Assembly (NCBI GenBank): GCA_046593355.1 | Contig: JBKJNY010000082.1 | Span: 62,001-126,000, forward strand | Source: SXOA01 sp046593355 | GTDB lineage: Bacteria; Planctomycetota; Planctomycetia; Pirellulales; Pirellulaceae | Reading direction: 5' to 3' | DNA length: 64,000 bases | Made by a program: the position numbers and the translations under genes | Notes under the pieces: model-generated | What the model was told of the DNA's origin: nothing | Database searches by the model: none | Seen by the model: the letters and a program-made list of their open reading frames with translations, nothing else | Shown here: piece by piece, positions 1 through 8,741 of the stretch | Layout: every line of letters begins with the position of its first letter | Position numbering within the stretch: the first letter of the stretch is position 1

Positions 1-11
1 AGAAGTCTCTC

Positions 12-1172
12 ATGAGCGAATATCAATATTACGAGTTCCAGGCCCTCGACCGCCGGCTGACCGAGAAGGAGATGGACGAGCTGGGGCGGATCTCCTCGCG
101 GGCGGAGATTACGCCGACGAGTCTGACCAATGAGTACCAGTGGGGGGACTTCAAGGGGAACCCCGACAAGCTGATGGAGAAGTACTTTGACCTGTTTTTC
201 TATTTCGCGAACTGGGGGACGCACCGCTTGATGCTCCGTCTGCCGAAGGGAGCGCTCAAGGCCGAGGAGATCAAGCCCTACGAAACCGAATTCTTCGGCT
301 CTGCCGTTCACAAGACGTCTGTCGTTCTCGACTTTCATTCCGAGGATGAAAGCGGCGACTGGGAAGGGGACGAGGAACCGAAAGCCCACAGTCTCGGTCG
401 CATACGTGACGAGCTGATGGCGGGGGATAAACGGGCACTGTATCTGGGGTGGCTCAATGCTGTCTGCCAGGACTACACGGATGTTGAAGACGATGATGTG
501 GAACCGCCAGTTCCCCCGGGACTATTAGACCTTTCGCCAGCGCTGTCCGACCTGGCGGACTTTGTGCGAATAGATTTCGACCTGATTGCCGTGGCCGCGC
601 AGCGGAGCGAACCCCTGGCTCCTGCAGCAGACGATCCTGCCACCATGCGAAAGTGGCTCTCCGCAACGCCTGCGAAGCAGAAGGACGAGTGGTTGTGGAG
701 GGTTTTACAAGGCGAGGAATTCGGTCTACGGTCCGAAATGATGCGCGACTTCCAACAATCGCAAAACCCGAAGAAGCCCGCAGCCGAGAAAGGGGATAAG
801 TCCTCGCGGCGCACCGCCGGCGAGCTCCGCAAGGCCGCCGAGGCCTATGGCGAGAAGCGCCGGCAGACCGAGGCGGAGCAGCGAGCGACAGCCACAGCTC
901 GCAAGCAAAGAGAAGCTGCTGCGGCGCAAGCCAAGCGGCTGAAAGCACTCTCGGGTAAGGAGAAGACGGCGTGGGAACGAGTGGGATCCTGGATCGCGTC
1001 GAAAGATTCCGATCACTACGACAAGGCGGTCGATATGCTCGTTGACCTGAAAGGTCTTGCCCAGCAGAACAATCAGGTTCAGGCATTTGTCAGCAAAGTT
1101 CAGGAAATCCGCAAACAGAATGCAAGCAAGCAGGCCCTGCTCCGCCGCCTGAAGAAGGCGGCTCTTTATTAA
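12..1172 (+). CDS. Hypothetical protein with charged C-terminal coiled coil
   Basis: A 386-residue protein of unknown function. The N-terminal 110 residues are compact and aromatic-rich (SEYQYYEFQALDRRLT, later YFDLFFYFANWGTHRLMLRLP), which resembles a conserved bacterial family seen in planctomycetes, often with no assigned role. From about residue 245 the sequence turns into a long Lys/Glu/Arg/Ala-rich stretch predicted to be a coiled coil. There is no signal peptide and no membrane segment, so it should be cytoplasmic. The start is the ATG at 12, so an upstream in-frame extension outside the window cannot be excluded. The next gene starts 153 bases downstream on the same strand and is unrelated. 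Confidence 0.7.
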   Translation: MSEYQYYEFQALDRRLTEKEMDELGRISSRAEITPTSLTNEYQWGDFKGNPDKLMEKYFDLFFYFANWGTHRLMLRLPKGALKAEEIKPYETEFFGSAVHKTSVVLDFHSEDESGDWEGDEEPKAHSLGRIRDELMAGDKRALYLGWLNAVCQDYTDVEDDDVEPPVPPGLLDLSPALSDLADFVRIDFDLIAVAAQRSEPLAPAADDPATMRKWLSATPAKQKDEWLWRVLQGEEFGLRSEMMRDFQQSQNPKKPAAEKGDKSSRRTAGELRKAAEAYGEKRRQTEAEQRATATARKQREAAAAQAKRLKALSGKEKTAWERVGSWIASKDSDHYDKAVDMLVDLKGLAQQNNQVQAFVSKVQEIRKQNASKQALLRRLKKAALY

Positions 1173-1325
1173 ACGCCCAGAGGGCGGCAAAGTTAGTCGT
1201 TCGATTTGACAGGTGGCTGGTCTATCCGCCACAATCCAAGACAACTTCGGATGGAGCCAGTGGCGCAGGGATGCGACAACCCTCATTTCCAAATGTCCCA
1301 TACCTATCACGCTGGAGCCTGGCAA

Positions 1326-2423
1326 ATGTTACGAACTCTCGGCCTGTCGTTTATCGCTTTTGGTGTCCTGCTGACGGGTTGTTCCCCATCAGCACCCGCC
1401 CCAATCCCCGTCCCGGTGGTTCGTGCTCCCGCGCCCGTTACACCGCCGGCAATTGCTTCCTCGCCGGCGACTGCGTCCTCGCCCACGACGGTTCCGACGG
1501 TTCCGACGACTCCGAGTACTCCGCCGCCGGCCGGCGCTGCGAAAGAGCCCGGGGCCGAGCCGGCGCTGGCAGCGCTGAGTCGCGACGAGCTGGGACAGAA
1601 GATGGCTGCCGCCCAGCAGCAAGGCTTCCAACTGATGGGGCAGAATAAATCGGCGGAGGGTTATAAGACCTTTCAGGAATCGGCCAAATTCGCCCGCGAA
1701 CTGCAGAAGCGGTTCCCGGACCTCTCGCCGCAAGAGAAGGCCGGAGTGAGTAATGTGCTCTATAACGACGCTTGTGCGCTAGCCATGGGTGGTGATCCCA
1801 ACGCGGCGTTCACGGCGCTCAAGGAAGCCGTCAGTGCCGGCTTTGCGGACACCAACCAGCTCCACAATGACACCGATCTGGCCACGGTCCGCTCATTGCC
1901 CGCATTCGAGGCCTGGCGAAAAGAAATGGACGCAATCGCCGCAGCCCACGCCAAGGAAGAGGTTCGCAATGAGATGGCGGCTTTCAAGTCATATCCATTC
2001 GACTTCACGCTTGCCGATCTGGATGACAAGCCCCTCAAGCTGGCGGACCTCAAAGGGAAAGTTGTCGTCGTGGACTTCTGGGGAACCTGGTGTCCGCCGT
2101 GCCGGGCGGAGATTCCCTCGTTCGTGAAGCTGCAGACCAAGTATGGGGACAAGGGCTTGCAAATCGTCGGTCTGGGTTATGAAAACAAGGGAAAGGAGGA
2201 GTCGGTGAAGTTGACCCGCGATTTCATGGAGGCTCAGAAAATGAACTACACCTGCATCCTGGGGGATGAGTTGACCCGAAAACAGGTTCCCGAATTCCAA
2301 GGCTACCCCACGACGTTGTTCATCGACCGCACCGGAAAAGTCCGGCTGCAATATGTGGGACTGCATCCCTATGCCACTCTGGAAGCAGCCGTCACCATGC
2401 TGTTGGAAGAGCCGGGGACGTAA
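1326..2423 (+). CDS. TlpA-like thioredoxin-fold lipoprotein
   Basis: A 365-residue exported protein with a C-terminal thiol-disulfide oxidoreductase domain (AhpC/TSA-TlpA type). The start at 1326 was chosen because it places a lipoprotein signal at the N-terminus (hydrophobic stretch then LLTGCSPS, lipobox Cys near residue 19); the longer frame from 1206 lacks a signal. A Pro/Ala/Thr-rich linker (residues about 20-75) is followed by a helical TPR-like segment (about 85-200) containing LYNDACALAMGGDPNAAF. The redox domain begins near residue 215; the active site is WCPPC with cysteines 256 and 259, and the cis-proline motif appears as GYPTTLFID. It probably acts in the periplasm in thiol reduction or cytochrome maturation; the substrate is unknown. 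Confidence 0.85.
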   Translation: MLRTLGLSFIAFGVLLTGCSPSAPAPIPVPVVRAPAPVTPPAIASSPATASSPTTVPTVPTTPSTPPPAGAAKEPGAEPALAALSRDELGQKMAAAQQQGFQLMGQNKSAEGYKTFQESAKFARELQKRFPDLSPQEKAGVSNVLYNDACALAMGGDPNAAFTALKEAVSAGFADTNQLHNDTDLATVRSLPAFEAWRKEMDAIAAAHAKEEVRNEMAAFKSYPFDFTLADLDDKPLKLADLKGKVVVVDFWGTWCPPCRAEIPSFVKLQTKYGDKGLQIVGLGYENKGKEESVKLTRDFMEAQKMNYTCILGDELTRKQVPEFQGYPTTLFIDRTGKVRLQYVGLHPYATLEAAVTMLLEEPGT

Positions 2424-2507
2424 GATACTTCGAGAGAAAGAATGCTCAAGGTCCGGGTGGCATCCCGGCGCGCCGGGACTGCTTGGAGTGGTCATGTTGC
2501 TTGTCAT

Positions 2508-2540
2508 CCACGCCCACGCAAAGCCGTGGGCGTGCCACCC
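2508..2540. repeat. Short palindromic repeat, CCACGCAAAGCCGTGG family, copy 1
   Basis: An intergenic imperfect palindrome built around CCCACGCAAAGCCGTGGG. A second copy with the same core and the same trailing GTGCCACCC lies at 6341-6373. The outer bases differ (GCCC versus TCCC) on both arms, so the arms covary. It lies between the TlpA-like gene and the creatininase gene. Confidence 0.7.
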
Positions 2541-2644
2541 TTGCTCTTTACTTCGGGTTAGTTTTCTCTTTGCGCTCCATCGCGTAAGCTGGTGACACTG
2601 CGCTCGACGCTATCCCTGGCCCGTGTCTCCCGATTCCAAAACTC

Positions 2645-3403
2645 ATGAACCTCACCGACCTCAAATGGCCCGACGTGGCGGCTCTGCCCAGAACCACGCC
2701 CATTGTCATTCCGATCGCGGCCCTGGAGCAGCATGGCCGGCACATGCCGGTCTTTACCGACAGCATGCTGTGCGGCGAAGTCATCCGCCGCGTCAGCGAG
2801 AAACTGGGGGACCGCGTCCTGTTCACGCCGCTGATGTGGCTGGGGAACTCCGAGCATCATCTCGACTTCCCCGGAACCATGTCAGCCGCTCCGCGGGTCT
2901 ATCTCGACCTGCTGCGGGACATGGTGGAAAACTTCCTGTTCCACGGCTTCACGCGGATTGTCCTTGTGAACGGCCACGGCGGCAACATCGTTCCCGCCCA
3001 GCAAGCCCTCTTCGAACTGCGGCAGAAGTACCGCGCCCGCAACGACCTGCTGCTCCTGGCCACGACTTACTGGACCCTCGGCGGCAAGCCGCACGAGCAG
3101 GACAAGAGCATCAAGCAGCAACAAATGGGACACGCCTGCGAGTGGGAGACCTCGATGATGCTCCGCATCAACCCGCACCTCGTCGGCGACCTCAGCAAGA
3201 TCCAGCCGGTCGAATTCGGCGGCGCTTTCGAGCCCGCCCATCGCGGCTGGATTACGAAGGACCGGACGGAACCCGGCCACATCGGCGACCCGCGGCACGC
3301 CACCGCCGAAAAGGGGGAAGTCATCTTCCGCACCTTCTCTGCCGACGTCGTCAACCTGCTGGAAAAAGTCCTCGCCTGGGACGGGAAGTCGTGGAACGGC
3401 TAA
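2645..3403 (+). CDS. Creatininase family protein
   Basis: A 252-residue member of the creatininase/creatinine amidohydrolase family, a metal-dependent cyclic amidase fold also used by MftE-like peptidases and FAPy deformylase-like enzymes. Family metal ligands are visible as E28, H30 and D39 (ALEQHGRHMPVFTDS), with NGHGGN near residue 105 and ACEWETS near residue 160. The length is typical. The stop codon overlaps the start of the following transporter gene (TAATG), so the two are probably translationally coupled. The true substrate is not known; pairing with a major facilitator transporter suggests uptake and hydrolysis of an amide or lactam-type compound. Confidence 0.88.
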   Translation: MNLTDLKWPDVAALPRTTPIVIPIAALEQHGRHMPVFTDSMLCGEVIRRVSEKLGDRVLFTPLMWLGNSEHHLDFPGTMSAAPRVYLDLLRDMVENFLFHGFTRIVLVNGHGGNIVPAQQALFELRQKYRARNDLLLLATTYWTLGGKPHEQDKSIKQQQMGHACEWETSMMLRINPHLVGDLSKIQPVEFGGAFEPAHRGWITKDRTEPGHIGDPRHATAEKGEVIFRTFSADVVNLLEKVLAWDGKSWNG

Positions 3404-4743
3404 TGGAACCCACCGCGCGTCCCCCTGCCTGGAAATGGACCATCTGCGGCCTGCTCTTCCTGGCCACCATGATGATGTACATGGACCGGCAGACACTGGC
3501 CGCGATGGGGCCGCGGATTCGCGGCGAGTTGGGGCTTTCCAACACGCAGTTTGGCACCATCGATCTGGCCTTCGGCATGGCCTTCGCCGTTGGCTCCATT
3601 GTCAACGGCCTGATTGCCGACCGGCTGAGCATTCGCTGGCTCTATCCGGTCATGCTCATCGGCTGGTCGCTAGCCGGCGTGGCAACGGGCTACGGCGACT
3701 GGATTGGGCAGGCCCTGGGGACGACGTTTCCGTGGCTGCTTCCCGCCGGCAGCGATGGTCCGCCTGGCAGCGAACATTCGTTTTTAGGACTCCTCGTTTG
3801 CCGCGCGGTGCTTGGCTACTTTGAATCCGGGCACTGGCCCTGCGCACTCATTACCACGCAGCGGCTTTTGGCGGGAAGCGACCGGGCACTAGGGAATAGC
3901 GTGCTGCAAAGCGGCGCATCCATCGGGGCCGTGCTGACGCCGCTCGTCGCCTGGCTGATGCTCGGACCCGAGCCGGGAAGCTGGCGGCTGCCGTTCGCGG
4001 TGATCGGCTTTGCCGGCCTGGTCTGGATGGTGCCTTGGCTCATGCTCATTCGCGGCGATGACCTCCGCCGCCCGGCGACTATGTCGAACGCGGTCAGCGG
4101 CACCGCGGAAGCCGTCTGGCCGTCGATTCCGCCGGCTGTTTTTCTGCGCCGCTTTCTGGTCCTGCTCGCCGTGGTCATTCCCATCAACATGGTCTGGCAG
4201 TTCTTCCGGCTGTGGACGCAATCGATGCTGCAGGACCAGCACAAGTACACCGAGCAGTTCGTCTTCTTTTTCAGCGCCGGATTTTATTTGGTAGCCGACG
4301 TCGGCTGCATCGCTGTCGGCACAGCCACCAAAGTCTTCACCGCCCGCGGCTGGTCGCTGCAGCAAGCACGGGTGACGCTGTTTTCAGTTTGCACCGGCTT
4401 GGTGCTGATTGGCATGACCGCATCGTATCTTCAGGCGGGATGGCTGCTGTTGTTTATCTTGCTCCTCGTCGGCTGCGGGGCGCTGGGCTTCTTTCCCACG
4501 TACTATTCGCTCACGCAGGATATGTCCCGCAAGCACCAAGGATTGATCGGCGGACTCCTGGGCGCAACGACGTGGGTCGTCACTTCGCTGATGCAGCGGA
4601 GCGTAGGCAAGAGCGTCGACGCGACCAAATCTTATGGCGACGCCATCTTTTGGATCTGCCTGACACCGCTCGTCGCCTGGGTCGCCCTGACGTTCTTCTG
4701 GGGTCGTTCGCCGTCGGATGAAAAGGCCGCTCCCCATGCCTGA
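3403..4743 (+). CDS. Major facilitator superfamily transporter
   Basis: A 446-residue inner-membrane transporter with about 12 hydrophobic segments. The N-terminus WTICGLLFLATMMMYMDRQT and the early segment typical of the anion:cation symporter branch (family of hexuronate and phthalate transporters) support this subfamily. The start at 3403 overlaps the creatininase stop. The gene ends at 4743 and overlaps the start of the glycerol-3-phosphate dehydrogenase-like gene, so three genes form a tight operon. The substrate is unknown; an organic anion is the best guess from the subfamily. Confidence 0.88.
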   Translation: MEPTARPPAWKWTICGLLFLATMMMYMDRQTLAAMGPRIRGELGLSNTQFGTIDLAFGMAFAVGSIVNGLIADRLSIRWLYPVMLIGWSLAGVATGYGDWIGQALGTTFPWLLPAGSDGPPGSEHSFLGLLVCRAVLGYFESGHWPCALITTQRLLAGSDRALGNSVLQSGASIGAVLTPLVAWLMLGPEPGSWRLPFAVIGFAGLVWMVPWLMLIRGDDLRRPATMSNAVSGTAEAVWPSIPPAVFLRRFLVLLAVVIPINMVWQFFRLWTQSMLQDQHKYTEQFVFFFSAGFYLVADVGCIAVGTATKVFTARGWSLQQARVTLFSVCTGLVLIGMTASYLQAGWLLLFILLLVGCGALGFFPTYYSLTQDMSRKHQGLIGGLLGATTWVVTSLMQRSVGKSVDATKSYGDAIFWICLTPLVAWVALTFFWGRSPSDEKAAPHA

Positions 4744-6295
4744 GCCGCCGTTTTCCCTCGACCGGCCGATTCTCATCCTCGGCGGCGGCATCAATGGGGC
4801 GGCAGTGGCGAGGGAGTTGACGCTCAACGGCTTCAGCGTGCTGCTGGTGGATCAGGCGGACCTGGCGTCCGGAGCGACGGCCTATTCGTCGCGGCTCATT
4901 CACGGCGGCCTCCGGTATCTCGAGTACGGCGAGTTTAGCCTGGTGAAGGAATCGCTTGCCGAGCGAACGCGACTGCTCCAGCTCGCGCCGGATTTCGTGC
5001 GGCCATTGCGGCTGTTCATTCCGGTTAAGAACAAACTCGGCGGCGTCTGGCAGTCGGCGGCGAAGTTTCTGGGAATGAGCGGGGGTGGAAAGCCACATCC
5101 AAGAGGGTCGGCGCTGGTCCGCACGGGACTGTGGATGTACGACACTTACGCTCAGGATAAGTCGCTGCCGCACAACAGCTTTCATTCCTCGAACGAGGCC
5201 GGCGTTCCTCCTGTCGATGCGAGTGCCGGTGCCTGGTTGGCCGCTTATTCCGACGCTCAGATTCCCTTCCCCGAGCGGTTCGTCGTCGCGCTCGTCCGCG
5301 ATGCTCAGAAGGCGGCCGACGAGAACGACTGCACGCTGAAGGTGCTGACGTACCATCGCGCTCGACTCGAAAACGGCATCGTCCATATAGCGTCAGTAAA
5401 CGACACCCGTGCGAGCCCGCCGCCCGTCCTCTCCTTCCAACCCTCCGCCATCATCAACGCCACCGGGGCCTGGGTGGATGAGACGCTGCACAGACTTCCG
5501 GTCCCCTCTCGCCGCCTGATGGGAGGCTCCAAAGGTAGCCACTTCTTCACCTGGCATCCACAACTCAAGGACATGCTCGGCGGCAACGGCATCTATACCG
5601 AAGCGGCTGATGGGCGGCCGGTGTTTCTGCTGCCGCTGGCGGAAGGGACGCTCGTCGGCACCACCGACTTGCCCTTCCGCGGCGACCCGGCAACGGCCGT
5701 GGCCACGGACGAAGAGCTCGAATACCTCGTGGCCGTGGTCCGCTGCATCTTTCCCGCGGCTGGCGTCACACAGCACGACATCGCCTGGCACTACAGCGGC
5801 GTTCGCCCGCTGCCGCACATCGATGCGAAGAATACAGCCGCTATCACGCGGCGGCATCAGCTCGTTTGGAATGAGGGATCCCATATTCCCCTTGTTTCCC
5901 TCGTCGGCGGCAAGCTCACCACCTGCCGCTCACTGGCGGAGGAGACCGCTGCGGCCGTGCTGGTTCGGCTGGGCGAGGGGGCCGCCGATATTCGCAACTC
6001 GCGCGCTCGGGTCATTCCTGGGGGTGTGCTGGAGAAGGAGAGACAGAGAGATGGAGAGTGGGGGAGATGGGAAGAGGCGATTCGCCGGATCATTTGCGAA
6101 GAGTGGGTCACCACCCTCGGCGATCTTGTCGAGCGGCGGTTGATGCTGCTGTACGATCCGGCGCTCGACCGCGAATTGCTTGCCGGATTGGCACGGCTGC
6201 TCGTTAGCGAAGGAAAACTTGCGGAGCAAATCGTCGAGGCAGCCGTCGACGAGTGTGCCACTCGCCTGCGGTTGCATTTCGGGCTGAGGATCTAA
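4736..6295 (+). CDS. glpD: FAD-dependent glycerol-3-phosphate dehydrogenase
   Basis: A 519-residue FAD enzyme that oxidises sn-glycerol 3-phosphate to dihydroxyacetone phosphate and passes electrons to the quinone pool. It shows the dinucleotide-binding motif GGGINGAAVARELTLNG near the N-terminus and the family hallmark SSRLIHGGLRYLEYGEF. Further on, GTTDLPF and YSGVRPLPHID fit the DAO-type substrate domain, and HIPLVSLVGGKLTTCRSLAEE fits the C-terminal FAD contact. The start at 4736 (MPEPPFSL) overlaps the MFS stop; 4718 is possible. A purine-rich GGAGA repeat (about 6036-6074) is embedded in frame in the C-terminal region and reappears at 53610-53660; it encodes a Glu/Arg/Trp-rich insert that is unusual for the family. 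Confidence 0.87.
   Translation: MPEPPFSLDRPILILGGGINGAAVARELTLNGFSVLLVDQADLASGATAYSSRLIHGGLRYLEYGEFSLVKESLAERTRLLQLAPDFVRPLRLFIPVKNKLGGVWQSAAKFLGMSGGGKPHPRGSALVRTGLWMYDTYAQDKSLPHNSFHSSNEAGVPPVDASAGAWLAAYSDAQIPFPERFVVALVRDAQKAADENDCTLKVLTYHRARLENGIVHIASVNDTRASPPPVLSFQPSAIINATGAWVDETLHRLPVPSRRLMGGSKGSHFFTWHPQLKDMLGGNGIYTEAADGRPVFLLPLAEGTLVGTTDLPFRGDPATAVATDEELEYLVAVVRCIFPAAGVTQHDIAWHYSGVRPLPHIDAKNTAAITRRHQLVWNEGSHIPLVSLVGGKLTTCRSLAEETAAAVLVRLGEGAADIRNSRARVIPGGVLEKERQRDGEWGRWEEAIRRIICEEWVTTLGDLVERRLMLLYDPALDRELLAGLARLLVSEGKLAEQIVEAAVDECATRLRLHFGLRI
6036..6074. repeat. Purine-rich GAGA repeat inside glpD
   Basis: A stretch of almost pure A/G on the + strand (GGAGAAGGAGAGACAGAGAG and onward, ending GGAGAGTGGGGGAGATGGG) within the glpD coding frame. 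A closely similar tract, including GGAGAGTGGGGGAGA, occurs in non-coding DNA at about 53608-53661. The coding copy translates to a charged Glu/Arg/Trp segment. Confidence 0.65.
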
Positions 6296-6340
6296 GTTCT
6301 AGGGTTCAACGTCAAATCTTCTCTCCGGCAGGAGTCGAAC

Positions 6341-6373
6341 ACGTCCCACGCAAAGCCGTGGGACGTGCCACCC
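6341..6373. repeat. Short palindromic repeat, CCACGCAAAGCCGTGG family, copy 2
   Basis: A second copy of the palindrome at 2508-2540, with the core TCCCACGCAAAGCCGTGGGA followed by CGTGCCACCC. It lies between the convergent glpD and hemA genes and could also act as a bidirectional RNA hairpin. Confidence 0.7.
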
Positions 6374-6390
6374 GATGCCCCGCGGCGAAA

Positions 6391-7665
6391 TTAGTCCTTA
6401 AGCTGAAACAACCTCTTCAGCGCCTCCAAGAGCCCATGCGGCGCGCCCTTCGTCGCTTCATCCCGCAGCGACTCCAGCGGCGGGTGCAGCAGCTTGTTCA
6501 CCAGCCGATCAAAGGCCTGGCGAATTTCTCCTTGTGTTTTGGCATCAAGCGAAGAGAGCTTGTTGAGCAACCGGGCCAGCTCTTCTGCTTTCACTTCGTC
6601 GGCCCGGGCTTTGAGGCGCTTGATGGTGGGGGCGGTGGCCCGGTGATGCAGGTCGGCCATGAAGCGGGCGGTTTCTTCGGCGATAATCCGCTCGGCTCGC
6701 GGCCACTCCTTCTCCCGCTCGCGGCGGTTCCGCTGGCAGACTTGCGCGAGGTCGTCGATGGTGCAGAGGTAGACGCCGGTGAAATCCCCAATCGCCGGCT
6801 CAAAATCGCGGGGGATGGCGAGGTCCAGAATCAGCAGCGGCCGCTGATAGCGGGCCTTCTCGATTTCCGCGAACATCGCCGCGGTGACAATGGGTTCGCT
6901 GGCCCCCGTGGCGGAAACCACCAGGTCCGCCTCGATGAGCAGGTCGTGCAGTTTTTCCCACGCCGCCGGTTTGCCCGCCAGCTTGGCGGCGAGTTCCTCC
7001 GACCGCTGCATGGTGCGGCTGACGATGCTGATGTCGCGGACCCCTTCGTCGATGAGATACCGCAGCGTCTCCTCTCCCATCTCGCCGGCTCCGATGACGA
7101 GAACCTTCTTATCGTCGAACCGTTCAAAGAAATCACGGGCGTAGTCGGCCACGGCGATGCTGGGAATGCTCACCCGCTTCTGCTGGATGGCGGTCTCCGT
7201 AGTCACGCGCTTGGCCACGCGCAGAGCGGCCTGAAACGCGGCATTCGTCAGCGGCCCCACGCTGCTGGCCGCCGTCGCCAATTCGTAGGCCTGCTTCACC
7301 TGCGAGAGAATCTGAGCTTCGCCGACCACCATGCTGTCCAGGCTCGCCGCCACCGTGAACAGGTGCCGCACAAAGTCCTCGCCGGTCCGCTCGAAGAGGT
7401 CGTTGAACACCTCCACTGGGTCGAGCCCGTGAAAACCGGCCAGAAATTCCACCACGTCATGATGCGAAGGGCACGCTTCCGCCGTTTCGCTGGCTACGTA
7501 CAGTTCCACGCGGTTGCACGTGGACAGCAGCACCGCCTCCGCCTCCGGATACTTCTGCCGCAGCCGCGACAGGGCATCGACCGCCTGGTCCTTGCTGAAC
7601 GCCAGCCGCTCGCGCACCTCCACCGGAGCCGTATGATGGCTGCAGCCCACCATTTGCAGCTTCAT
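6391..7665 (-). CDS. hemA: Glutamyl-tRNA reductase
   Basis: A 424-residue enzyme that reduces glutamyl-tRNA(Glu) to glutamate-1-semialdehyde with NADPH, the first committed step of C5-pathway tetrapyrrole synthesis. The catalytic cysteine is C50 in LLSTCNRVELY, the same position as in characterised enzymes. GEAQILSQVKQAYELA and the NADPH-binding VLVIGAGEMGEE follow in the expected places, and the C-terminal dimerisation helices are present. The start at 7665 is preceded by a GGAGG ribosome site; a longer frame to 7719 lies inside the upstream gene and is rejected. The start overlaps the stop of the ccsA-like gene by four bases, consistent with the HemX-HemA gene pairing seen in many bacteria. 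Confidence 0.95.
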   Translation of the reverse strand: MKLQMVGCSHHTAPVEVRERLAFSKDQAVDALSRLRQKYPEAEAVLLSTCNRVELYVASETAEACPSHHDVVEFLAGFHGLDPVEVFNDLFERTGEDFVRHLFTVAASLDSMVVGEAQILSQVKQAYELATAASSVGPLTNAAFQAALRVAKRVTTETAIQQKRVSIPSIAVADYARDFFERFDDKKVLVIGAGEMGEETLRYLIDEGVRDISIVSRTMQRSEELAAKLAGKPAAWEKLHDLLIEADLVVSATGASEPIVTAAMFAEIEKARYQRPLLILDLAIPRDFEPAIGDFTGVYLCTIDDLAQVCQRNRREREKEWPRAERIIAEETARFMADLHHRATAPTIKRLKARADEVKAEELARLLNKLSSLDAKTQGEIRQAFDRLVNKLLHPPLESLRDEATKGAPHGLLEALKRLFQLKD

Positions 7666-8654
7666 AGGAGTTCCTCCGTGGGGTAGGCTTCCAGCGTGCC
7701 CAGAAAAATGGTGCTCCACGAAGTTTGCTGGGCAGGCTGGAAGCCCACCCCACCTGCCGCCTTCGTATGCTGCGTAGACCCCATGACGAGCAGCCCCATC
7801 ACCATCGCCAGCATGATAAAGCTGACGACGGTCAGGTACGCCACCTTCCGCCCTTGCTGGGCCGGCTTATACGTCCATTCGAAAATCGTGGCCACGATCA
7901 GCCACGCCAGCAGCACGCCGGACATGACGACGATGGGATCCCACCACGGCATCTTCCCTTGCCCTTTGACCAGATTCAAAATCACGCCCGCGATAATTCC
8001 CAGGGCGATGAAGAAGCTCGACGACGCCAGGAGTTGCTTGTTCGCCTTCTGCAGCCACTCCAGACTGGGGAGCTTGAATCCCGGTCGCGGCGGCAGCTTA
8101 TGCTTGAGCCGGTAGGACTGGGCGAGATACATCAGCCCCGCCACAAATCCGAGTGAGACGGCGATGGTCCCCAGCAGCAGCAAGATTCCATGCGCTATGC
8201 CCCACGCACTTTGGGCGTTCGTTTGCGGCAGGGCGAGGTTCCGCGGAAAGGCATAAGCCACCCCAATCAGCACCAGCACCACCGGCAGCAGGAACAGCCC
8301 GACCGAAGTCTGCGGTCGGGAAGCCGCCAGGTAGATATACACCGCCGCCACGACCCAGGCGGCAATCACGTACCAGTCATGCCAGTTGGACAGTGGCACG
8401 CTCGCCAGCGCCTGGTCGGTCGCCCGGTTGTAAAGGTACAGCGTCTGCATCACCAGCCCGACCACCGCAAACAGCAGCATCACCACCACCCGGATCGGCA
8501 TGCGAAAAAACAGCCGCGACACCTCCAGCGCCAGCGTGATCGCATAGCTGGTCGAAAAACAGACGAGGGAAATACCAGTAAGCATGGAACAATGCAGCGA
8601 GTAGAGAGCCAACTTGGTCTGCGCGGGACTTTGACTGCCGTTCGGCGCACTCAC
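7662..8654 (-). CDS. CcsA/HemX-type cytochrome c assembly membrane protein
   Basis: A 330-residue integral membrane protein with about eight hydrophobic segments, belonging to the cytochrome c assembly (CcsA/ResC/HemX) family that handles haem or cytochrome c maturation. SAWGIAHGILLLLGTIAVSLGF contains the conserved histidine region. It is transcribed with hemA and overlaps it by four bases. The last 30 residues or so (GGVGFQPAQ to LGTLEAYPTEELL) are encoded by a repeat hairpin (7678-7753) that is also found as non-coding DNA at 13297-13322, so the tail appears to be a late addition rather than part of the family fold. An alternative start 23 codons downstream is possible. Confidence 0.85.
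   Translation of the reverse strand: MSAPNGSQSPAQTKLALYSLHCSMLTGISLVCFSTSYAITLALEVSRLFFRMPIRVVVMLLFAVVGLVMQTLYLYNRATDQALASVPLSNWHDWYVIAAWVVAAVYIYLAASRPQTSVGLFLLPVVLVLIGVAYAFPRNLALPQTNAQSAWGIAHGILLLLGTIAVSLGFVAGLMYLAQSYRLKHKLPPRPGFKLPSLEWLQKANKQLLASSSFFIALGIIAGVILNLVKGQGKMPWWDPIVVMSGVLLAWLIVATIFEWTYKPAQQGRKVAYLTVVSFIMLAMVMGLLVMGSTQHTKAAGGVGFQPAQQTSWSTIFLGTLEAYPTEELL
7678..7753. repeat. Inverted-repeat element, GTGGGGTAGGCTTCCAGC family
   Basis: Two 26-base arms (7678-7703 and 7728-7753) are inverted copies of one another with two mismatches, separated by 24 bases. The arm begins GTGGGGTAGGCTTCCAGC and ends GCCCAG. A perfect consensus copy of one arm is at 13297-13322 and a shorter copy is at 52743-52761. 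Here the element is read as protein: it encodes the tail of the CcsA-like gene. Confidence 0.8.
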
Positions 8655-8741
8655 CCGCCGTAAACCTCATTCTAACTTCACCCTCTCCCCGGCATACCCT
8701 ATCATTCGTCATTCGCCATTCGAATTTCGCCATTCATTCCC

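Noticed and set aside
6301..6340. tRNA-like sequence near GGAGTCGAAC
   Set aside because: No cloverleaf can be built; the interval is too short and is followed by a repeat.
6253..7686. Plus-strand frame of 477 codons antisense to hemA
   Set aside because: hemA is unmistakable on the other strand; this frame has no family features.
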